In this document: in pieces, positions 56,371 through 64,000 of the stretch | How positions within the stretch are numbered: position 1 is the first letter of the stretch | How the letters are laid out: each line of letters starts with the position of its first letter | DNA from: Phyto melanocephala | Taxonomy: Eukaryota > Arthropoda > Insecta > Diptera > Rhinophoridae | DNA: 64,000 nucleotides | Reading direction: 5' to 3' | Assembly: GCA_941918925.1 (NCBI GenBank) | Contig: OW799237.1 | Location: 15,915,201 to 15,979,200 of the forward strand | The notes under the pieces: model-generated | What the model saw: the letters and a program-made list of their open reading frames with translations, nothing else | The model's database searches: none | Told to the model about the DNA's origin: nothing | Translations under genes and position numbers: made by a program

Positions 56371-59119
56371 TGTGTAAATAAATGAAAACTTTATATTAAA
56401 CTATCCAGCCGTAATAAAAGTTTTGTTTTGTTAGTATGCCTAGTGCTACCTCATAAATACCATTAAATTCTATCATACTCCAAATTCCAAATCAAGTAAG
56501 TGCTGGTAGATCTAACTTTAAAATTTCAGATTATTACTTGTGAAATATAAATTAGGAGCTGCGAATACAAAATGGAAAGCGTTCAATAAAAAATATCTAA
56601 GAAATATGAAAAAATGTCATAGATCTTTAGACTTTCAGCAACTTAAAACAATTAAAATTATAAAATTAAAAAGAGAAAACATATTTATTGTAAAATCGAA
56701 CCTAAAAAAATATAGTCCAACATTTAGTAAAGTGGAATCCATAAGGTATGCAACGACTTAAGTAGTGCAAACGCAAATACTTAGAAAATATATGCCTAGT
56801 TTTGTTAACCTCAAATGGAGAAATATTATCCATGAAGCCAATACCAGAATACATATGGCCAGTTGAGACTGTGCGCTACAGAAAAAAATGGAATTAAAAA
56901 AGAAATAAATATTAGTTTTTCTAAAATATTATAAATGTAAAACGATATTTTAAAATTTAACTTAAATTCATTAAATTTAATGTGACTACGAATATTTGAT
57001 TGTAGTGTAAATCTCGCATTCGTCTTAACCAAACATGTTGGTTTATTTTATTTGTTAAAAGGACAAAAAATAAATAAATTGAACAAGCCTTTTACTACAG
57101 TTTTACAAAATTTGTAACAGCGATTTTTTATTGCGCATAATACTGTGGCGGTACCAATGAAAGACAATGAACAGAAAACAAAATCGGTCAAACAGATTGC
57201 CAACAGCTACAGAAAAAAAGGTGTCAACTTTAAAAGCCAATTTAATTTGTAAACCCACAATATAAAATAAGAATATATGTGTGAATGTATGTACTCGTAT
57301 GTAGGAATGTTGAATGCTACATAAGTATGAAGCTTAACTAAAAAAATTGAACTGAGCACATCTGCATAACTGCAGTCCGGTAAGAAATAAATGTGTCCAA
57401 AAAAATAAACGCAGAAACAAAGCTGTGTAAACAAGCTTTAATAACAACGGAAATCTGTGCAACAAACACGCACACACAGTCATACAAACAGGATAATATT
57501 AAAGGGAATTAAATTACAATTTTAATAGTTTTATTTTTTTTTATTTATTCTGCAGCCACGCTATTAAACGGAATTTTAAAGCGTAAAGCGGAATTGAATG
57601 TGTTTATTTATTTTTTTTTTATAAAATTGTTAACATGTTGTAAAACTCAGAACATGTTCTCCACACCCATAGTTGCAAAACTAACAACTACAATAGCAAA
57701 AGTAAATTTAAAAAAAATCGTTTTTACGCAATCAAGCTTTGATTTGGTTTGATTTTAACTTTAAATTGCTTCCCTCTGTAGTTTTTTTTTTTGTTTTTTA
57801 CCTTTGATACCATACAAACGGATGTCACCACACATATTCAATCGAGACAAACTATAGATGTTATGATGACTCGGGTAAGTACACCTATTTACTAACGAAG
57901 TGATACAGCAACAAATGTTATTTGGAACTTTGTAAATAAAAGATTGAAATTTTTTTTACCAAAAAAATATTTAAATAAATTTTCAAAAAATTTATGTCGA
58001 TACGAGAAAAATTTAAAAAAAAATTAACACATTTTGATGGCACCACTTGTTGCCAGCATATCAAAACAATTGAAATATTATTAAAAACATATACGAATAT
58101 GGAATTTTTATTAATATTCGTTTTTATAAAAATTGCGACAATCTTTTATTAGTTAGTTGTTATTGTTGCTGCAGTTGTTATTGTTACTGCAGTTGTTATT
58201 GTAAGATCACAATAACTATGACCTAGTTTTAAAAATATTGAACATTTTTCAATATATAAATAAAATAAATACAAAAAATATATATACGCTTTATCCTTGT
58301 ATAAAACATTTGCATATTCATAAATTTATCGGGATATGAGTAGTTTAATAGTTAATTTAACAGAGTGAAATAAAATACAGAAAACAAAGGAGATCTTATC
58401 CGAGATCGATAACAAAATACATAAATATTTTATTTCTAATTAATTGAGTGCAAAAACTAGTTTCCAAAACAGGATAATACATAATAGAAAATTGAAAACA
58501 TTTAACATTCTGCCTGAAATTCTGCATTAACAACATTCTTATATAGCCACGTGTATTACTCGAATATCTCCACCGTGTTTTTACAGCATGCCTTTAGTGA
58601 CTTTTGAAATGTTGTGTTTCCACTTAGAACCAACTATTTTATATCACATTATTTGCTTCAATATGTGATGCATAAAATATAATATTCAGAAATGTTGTTG
58701 TTATTATTACACAGATGTTATACCGCTTTATTCTAAAGGACGTTTTAAAGGTAAACACGAAGTACAAAAGAATGCATTCAAGCCAACTAACAATATAATT
58801 TACAATAAGCATAAGCGCAGTTAAACTTGTATAAAATTTTTAATGCAAAATTTAGTCACACTATTATGTAGTACAAAATTACTTCTTACTAGCGTGGGCC
58901 AGTGACTTTGTTCCAAAAAAAAAAAAAAGTTGAAAATAAAATTAAAAAATTGTTAATTGGGTTTTTGAAAAAGTTTTTTATAGTTTTTTGTTTTATTTTT
59001 GAATTCTCATTTTGTTAGTGAGAAATTAAAATATAACTTATAACATTGTAAACATTTTCAAGAATTTAGGTAAAAGGTTTACTGATGTTCTGGCATAAGC
59101 ACCAGTGAAATGCATATAA
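56371..59119. other. Gene-free AT-rich stretch
   Basis: No recognisable domain. A lysine-rich open frame at 56540-56761 reads KWKAFNKKYLRNMKKCHRSL but matches nothing I know. A strong splice-donor-like GGTAAGTACACC lies at about 57873-57884 without a supporting exon. TTGTTATTGTTGCTGCAG-type repeats occur at 58155-58200. Confidence 0.45.
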
Positions 59120-59215
59120 ACCAGCTTAAACCCAACAACAAAATAAATATCATTGAAAAGTTATGGGACCATATCCCGAATAATCTAGTAGATTATTATA
59201 AATTTTAGTTACGAA
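59120..59215 (+). pseudogene. Possible Tc1-type transposase scrap
   Basis: The plus frame reads PNNKINIIEKLWDHIPNNLV, similar in pattern to S-P-D-L-N-x-I-E-x-L-W-x-x-L around the third catalytic residue of Tc1 transposases, with the catalytic aspartate replaced. Too short to be sure. Confidence 0.3.
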
Positions 59216-59433
59216 AACTTTTATTAGAAAATGTTACAAAATTTAGGTTTTCTTAAAACTGGTTTAGAAATCGTAATCAAAACAACTGTTAATTTTTTTA
59301 ATTTTAAAAAGCTATGTTTATTTGTTATATTTTTAATATTTTAAAGCAAAAAAAAAATAAACTTTGCATAAATTCAAATTTTTACTTTTGGTCAAAAAAA
59401 AGGGGTAACGTGCTTTGGCTGGAATTATTTAAA

Positions 59434-60274
59434 TCTATATATATAAAACAGGATGCATATATGTAATGTATGGACTCCAAAACGGCTGGACCGATTTAGG
59501 CGGGTGACACTGTGAAGTCTGATTTTTGATATTCAGTCTGCGTGCGGAGGGGCGTGGAAAAATCCAATTTTCATTTATTTTTTATTTGTTTTTTTTTTTT
59601 GAAAGCCGTTGTCATGTTTTTCAAAACGAGATATCAAAATCTTAAATAGGTTTTGTAGTTCCGAAGATATTTAAAAAAACCTATGTTAATAATGATCCTC
59701 TATATCAAAATTTTAAAACTTTCGAAATGTTGCATTTACAAATCCAAGTTTTCGGTTTATTTACAAAAAATTTGTAGCTCAATGAGCAAATTCAACTGAA
59801 ACTACCCGGCAAATTAATCAAATACAAATCGATCGACACAGTAATGAATGGATACAGCTTGTACTACATTAAAAGTTGGATCACCGGTAATTCTAATTCG
59901 CAACTTAAGCGCACCGAAGTTATGCAACGGAACCAGATTGACCATCAAAAACTGTTCACCAAATTTAGACGAGGCAACAATCATCGGTGGCAGATTCAAA
60001 GGCGAAAACGTACTTATTCCACGAATTTCTATAATTTCAAACGATGTAAAATTCCAATTCAAGCGGCTCCAATTCCCTTTACATCTTGCCTTTGCTACTA
60101 CCATCAACAAAGCACAAATCCAATCATTGACAATTGCTGGTTTAATTTTGGAAAATTCATTTTTTCACACGGCCAGTTGTAGGTGGCTTGCTCTCGAGTT
60201 GGCACGCCAAAAAATTTATACGTTTTTACACAAACTAAAAAAACAAAATACATTGTCTCTCCGCTGGCCTTAAG
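59434..60274 (+). mobile_element. Helitron remnant with helicase C-terminus
   Basis: It starts with TCTATATATATAAAACAGGA, the Helitron 5' type also seen at 27875, followed by CAAAACGGCTGGACCGATTT. Only about 350 bp later the C-terminal part of the RepHel helicase begins, so several kilobases are deleted. No CTAG-type 3' end with CCGGGT was found after it. Confidence 0.75.
59791..60274 (+). pseudogene. Helitron RepHel (Pif1-type helicase) C-terminal relic
   Basis: LPGKLIKYKSIDTVMN at 59791-59840 leads, after a short deletion, into LKVGSPVILIRNLSAPKLCN, GTRLTIKNCSPNLDEATIIG, GRFKGENVLIPRISI and FKRLQFPLHLAFATTINKAQ. These are the final Pif1 helicase motifs of Helitron RepHel proteins, including R-L-Q-F-P-x-x-x-A-F-x-x-T-I-N-K-x-Q-x-Q-S. 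Near 60160 one frameshift is needed to read FSHGQL, a TAG where Y is usual, then VACSRVGTPKNLYVFT to a TGA at about 60272. In other respects the frame is well kept, so inactivation is moderate in age. In the intact protein this helicase unwinds DNA during rolling-circle transposition. Confidence 0.88.
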
Positions 60275-60474
60275 ATGAAGTAATAAATAAATATAATTTC
60301 CAATTTGCCTTAAATACAGGCGTTTGTTTTTAGATTGAGCTCATACCTACACCATATGTGAGTTATTCTGTAAAAAAAACTTTATGTAAGGTATTCCATG
60401 GATTTTTATTTGAAGACCGTAATTAACTTTAGTGTCTCCGAGAAGAAATTTTTTTACAGAATGTTATTATTATT
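60275..60474. other. Spacer downstream of Helitron relic
   Basis: May be the former 3' untranslated part of the Helitron. No terminal hairpin recognised. Confidence 0.35.
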
Positions 60475-60775
60475 GGAATCTGGCTTCGCATATTAAAGTT
60501 TTTCTGCGTTGCGGCCTGCGGCTGTGCTTACGGGTTTTCTCGTCCAGTTGGACGCGGCAGGTGGCTTCGCTGAATAAAGTTTTCCCTCGTGCGTCACAAG
60601 AATATAAAAATGTCTTTTCCCGGAAACAGTAAAGTTAAGTATTGAAATCTGGTCTCGCATACTAAAGTTTTTCCGCGTGGCGGCCTGCGGCCGTGCTTAC
60701 GGATTTTCTCCTCCAGTTGGACGCGACAGGTGGCTTCGCTGAAAAAAGTTTTCCTGCATGCGTCAAAAGAATAAA
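60475..60775. repeat. Two-unit tandem repeat, 169-bp period, GC-richer
   Basis: GGCTTCGCATATTAAAG at about 60481 recurs as GGTCTCGCATACTAAAG at about 60650. Both units continue through TTTTTC.GCGT.GCGGCCTG, GTGCTTACGG.TTTTCTC, CCAGTTGGACGCG and AGGTGGCTTCGCTGAA. About 85-90% similar by eye. The CG-rich core stands out from the AT-rich flanks. Confidence 0.85.
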
Positions 60776-60817
60776 AATTATTTAATTATAAAAATAATTA
60801 TAAGAATATTCTGAAAA

Positions 60818-60995
60818 AATATGGCTTTATCTCTCATTTGCGAAAAAAAAATATGGCTTTATCTCTCATTTCGCGAAATTTTAAATATTGCCTTACCCCT
60901 CAATGATTGGGCAATAAGGCCATTATGGGTTTATCTCCCATCCAATTGAGCAATAAAGCCATCATGGCCTTATTTCACATGGTATTAAAGCACCC
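60818..60995. repeat. Short degenerate repeats with ATGGCTTTATCTC motif
   Basis: ATATGGCTTTATCTCTCATTT occurs twice (about 60820 and 60851), followed by variants TGGGTTTATCTCCCAT and ATGGCCTTATTTCACAT, interleaved with ATTGGGCAATAAGGCCAT and ATTGAGCAATAAAGCCAT. It is a short minisatellite with a palindromic tendency. Confidence 0.7.
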
Positions 60996-61295
60996 CCCAA
61001 ATGAACTTGAGCCAAATAAAAATAATATAAAGTAAACAAATTTAATTTATTTTACTAAAATTTTGGTACAATTAGAAAATTTTATTAAGGAATTTTAATT
61101 AAAATTAAATATTAATACTATTTATTTTTATATTCAAAATTGTATATGCTTTAAATTATATTTTTAATAAAAAGTTTCAATATTAAACTTTTTAGAATGC
61201 GTTTTTTAATACCCTGAAAAAAAAAAACAATCATATCAGAATCAGTATTTATATACACAAAAACCTAGATCCTTATGTACATTATACATATCGAT

Positions 61296-62051
61296 GGTCA
61301 CAAGTAAAAAGACCCTAACTCGTATTTTTTTTTTTTAAATTTATGTTCTTCAATGAAATTCACAAATACACCTCGATATAAAAATTTAACGCAATTGCAT
61401 CAAAAATAACACTTTTGCAATTTTGAAATTTTATAAAAGAAGATGCATTATGATAATAATTTTAATTTACATTTTAAATTTGTATATTCTTCTCTAAAAT
61501 TACAAATACCTACTATGTAGACTTTTAACAAGTAACGTTTTGAACTAGCCATTTAACTATTTATTAGAAGATTATGATAAATTTTACACACATTGACTAA
61601 AAAAGAAAACTAAATCATATTGAAAATTACTTGTTTTTTCAAATAAAAACCTTATAAATATCAATTTGAAATAATAATAAAGTGGCATTGCTATTAGGGC
61701 GTCAAACTTCAAAACCTAAGGATCGTAGTTCAAACCCCATCTGAGACAAGGAAAATTTGATTTAAATGCTTTAATTTATATGTAAAATGTACAATAGATT
61801 TTTTTTCAATATGTATGTAATGGGGTATACACACTTATCTCTCCTTAACAATAACAAGAATTTAAACTAGTATACAACTATATACAAATGAACTAATTGG
61901 GCTCCTATGGCAACCTAATGTTAAAATCAAAGTTTGATAAATGAAAAAAGGGCTGATATATAACAAGTCAGAAGTTGTAAGGGACTATAATTTTCTATAA
62001 GTTATTTTATCTGCAGGGATATTTGAGTTATGGCTTTTCTACTTGTGACCA
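61296..62051. mobile_element. Putative 756-bp element with terminal inverted repeats
   Basis: Left end TGGTCACAAGTAAAAAGACC then CTAACTCGTATT. Inverted right end TGGTCACAAGTAGAAAAGCC then ATAACTCAAATA. About 27 of 32 positions agree. ATACATAT-like sequence lies outside both ends. The interior is AT-rich, non-coding, and includes a tRNA-like segment at 61680-61760. Confidence 0.65.
61680..61760 (+). repeat. tRNA-derived SINE-like fragment
   Basis: AGTGGCATTGCTATTAGGGC resembles a tRNA A box, and GTAGTTCAAACCCC, 40 bp later, resembles a B box (GGTTCRANTCC). Between them CAAACTTC-AAAACCTAAGG could be an anticodon-arm remnant. CATCTGAGACAAGG after the B box resembles CAGCTGAGCCAAAA after CATCGAATCCC at about 54563-54573. 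This looks like a retroposed tRNA-derived sequence, not a functional tRNA. Confidence 0.35.
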
Positions 62052-63419
62052 ACCATATGTATATATGTCCTCTATGTTTGCTCCATATACCATATTAGGA
62101 AGCTACATCTATGAATCTTTCATAAACATACAGCTAGCTTCTCCTACATAATAGTCAGTATTTAAATATGGGTATGTTTGTGTGTGTGTGTGTGCGTTTT
62201 AATAGGCTTTTCGGTTTCATGCATGTTTGTTTTTGGTGCTGTCGTAGCTGTTTCTATAGCTATTGCTGCTTGTTGCTATTACTGTTGTGGTGTTGTTGGC
62301 AATATTGTTGTGCATCGATGTTAATCGTATTATTGATGTTGTCACTTGATATTTTATCGATTTTAAAGCTGAGTTGGCTAAATGCCTGAATAAGAGATTT
62401 TTATGAACAATATAATATACAACGTATGTATATAATATATGAATAAATGAATTTTCTACATGTTTACTGAGTACATAGTTGAATAATTGCGTTGAATATG
62501 TATTTGAATATAAGTATGTACCTATATCTATACATAAATGTGTACACATGTCTATGATCACATGTACATGTTTAATGTTTGTTAGTTATAAATATTTGCT
62601 GCCGTTATTATGACAATAAGGATATTGGATGTTGTCTGTATTATGAGCGAGGCTCAACCGATAGTCAATATTAATAATAATAATAATGCATATTATAAGT
62701 TAAATATTAAATTTCACATTTAACAACTCTTCTGCAAATAGAAATGAATTAAGGTCACCTGCATATAAATAGAATTTATAAAACTGTTTATAACTAATAA
62801 AGTGTTTTTGGTAGTAATGAACGTCAATTACTATAAAATAGTAAAGTAAACTAAAATAATCTCGAAAAATTTTCAGTCAAAACTCGAATGTATTTGGAAC
62901 AGTTTTTAATGCAGTTAGTTGACTTTTGCACCTTATAAAAAAAAAATCTTCTAACAGAGATTCTAATCTACATAAAACTTGTGTAAGGGAAACTCTATCT
63001 TAATTTCAATAATTAAAAAAAAAAAAATTAGAACAACACATTGTTTGTATGAAATGTAGGGTTCTATAATGCCTTTAATGTCCTAACTAAATTTGGAAAA
63101 CGTTTGCCATTAAACTTTTTTTGCTTTAGTTTTATTAAAAGACACATGTTTACAAGTAAAGGGTGTCTTAGAGAGCAATTTTCATTAAAAAAAACTTTCT
63201 CTTTTTGAGATAAGGGGTGGGCCATCTATGGGCTCAATTTGGAGCCAGCAGTTATTTCGAATCAGGCAATGCTTATGTCATTTTATTCTGACACAAAATT
63301 CAGTATATTATCTCCGCTAAACTAAATTATTTGATTTACGCTTGAATAACTTTGGGATTTATTAGAAATGTTTTTCCAAAACAACGATAATTGTTCGGAA
63401 ATTGCAAGTGGAAAATATC
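62052..63419. other. Gene-free AT-rich stretch
   Basis: Contains (TG)n at 62178-62193, TTG/TGC-rich sequence to about 62345, and TGTATATG-type repeats to 62570. GGGTGTCTTAGAGAGCAATT near 63161 may be a terminal repeat of the mariner relic that follows. Confidence 0.4.
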
Positions 63420-63925
63420 AACTTTTCGGATTAAGCCCATTTTCATCTTGGTGTGTACGTTAAAAGCAAAATTGTCGTCTTAGGTGCTAATAAAATCCAA
63501 ATGTGGTCTTAAAGAAACCAATGCATTTATTACGAGTAACTGTTTGGAGCGGAGGAATCATTGCCCCCTATTTCTTTGAAAACTAGGATGGCACAACTAT
63601 TACGGTCAATACCATGATAACCGATTTCTTTGTGTTTTCTAGATTTTTTACGATTACAATGTTTGAGGGCCATTTAATTAACAGAAATTGTGATGGTTAT
63701 TAGCCGCCAAGAACTTGCAATTTGACAACATTGGACTATTTTCTGTGGAACGCCGTGAAAGACAAAAGTTATGCAGATAATCCAAAAACAATTAAGCATT
63801 TAAAGGCCAACATTAGTGATGCCATTGCCAGTATATAACCCCATACAATCTTAAAAGTGATCAAAAATTCGTCCGATCGAATGGGGTATAGTAAAGCTAG
63901 CCGCGGCGCCAAATTTATATTTTCG
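63420..63925 (+). pseudogene. mariner transposase relic
   Basis: NFSD, a stop, then AHFHLGVYVKSKI opens the first catalytic region near 63421. A second frame gives VTVWSGGIIAPYFFEN, a stop, then DGTTITVNTMITDFF. Near 63700 PPRTCNLTTLDYFLWNAVKD, KSYADNPKTIKHLKANISDA and, after a stop, KVIKNSSDRMGY follow. These correspond to S-D-E-x-H-F, W-x-G-G-I-I-G-P-x-F-F and P-P-R-S-C-D-L-T-P-L-D-Y-F-L-W of mariner. The second catalytic block (Q-Q-D-G-A) is deleted. Several stops; the sequence runs on in a similar frame toward the window edge, where its identity is unclear. Confidence 0.8.
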
Positions 63926-64000
63926 ACTTTTCGGCGACATTTTTGTTTAAAGCAGCAATGTTTTGAAGAGACCGAAGGTCCGTTGGCGCACAAGAGTCTC

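Noticed and set aside
57840..57890. Strong 5' splice-site-like GGTAAGTACACC after ATGATGACTC
   Set aside because: No credible acceptor or coding segment next to it, and a single match to a short consensus is expected by chance in 64 kb.
61680..61760. Functional tRNA gene
   Set aside because: Boxes A and B are only approximate and no acceptor stem or cloverleaf can be formed by eye, so it is listed as a SINE-like fragment.
62168..62561. Overlapping 73- and 114-codon frames on opposite strands
   Set aside because: They lie on TG, TTG and GTATAT repeats and have no domain.

Overview
This window looks like non-coding DNA from a calyptrate fly, most likely a blowfly or a relative. It is very AT-rich and holds no intact gene in either strand. 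The longest open frames are about 140 codons, and those that look protein-like are decayed transposon fragments. The fly assignment rests on the repeats. Several copies carry short hairpins at the start (TATACCC...GGGTATA), GTCY microsatellites, blocks of CACGCCC, and a 3' hairpin followed by CTCTTACTTGTT. This is the layout of the DINE-1/INE-1 class of Helentron-derived elements of higher Diptera. No host exon, tRNA, rRNA or CRISPR could be supported. The window may be a long intron or a gene desert.

Layout. 1-330 holds an unrecognised coding remnant cut by the left edge. 557-4954 is a nest of three rolling-circle elements: a short copy (557-1404), and an old element (1413-1978 plus 4728-4954) split by a 2.75-kb copy (1979-4727). 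9.7-12.3 kb holds a fragment of the old family, a 255-bp inverted-repeat element, a non-LTR retrotransposon RNase H tail and a mariner relic. 13.4-15.4 kb has clustered AACCGGTT palindromes around another old-family copy. 17.15-18.09 kb is a broken copy of a repetitive arthropod gene family of unknown function, followed by a MITE at 18.5 kb. 21.85-24.9 kb has a non-LTR tail and a second full-size Helentron-type copy. 26.4-28.65 kb has another fragment and a non-autonomous Helitron. 31.2-36.8 kb has an old-family copy, a near-perfect 110-bp tandem duplication, an AAGCTT-rich tract and a non-LTR fragment.

The right half is equally dense. A TTAA-flanked piggyBac-like element lies at 37460-38771, a scrambled mariner at 41.1-41.8 kb, an internally deleted mariner with TA duplications at 43351-44266, a Jockey-clade reverse transcriptase tail at 45.64-46.26 kb, and a mariner interrupted by a 253-bp foldback element at 46.93-47.45 kb. 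A piggyBac-like N-terminus is at 49.26-49.68 kb, a Helitron at 50.7-51.35 kb, a Tc1-like tail at 53.6 kb, two old-family elements at 54.4-56.4 kb, a Helitron helicase C-terminus at 59.4-60.3 kb, minisatellites at 60.5-61.0 kb, an inverted-repeat element at 61.3-62.05 kb and a last mariner relic at 63.4-63.9 kb.

Nothing here forms an operon or pathway. The relationships are those of successive insertion and decay. The clearest chronologies are the Helentron copy inside an older relative, whose two halves sum to the length of the intact copy at 54.4 kb, and the foldback element inside the mariner, flanked by ATAT on both sides.
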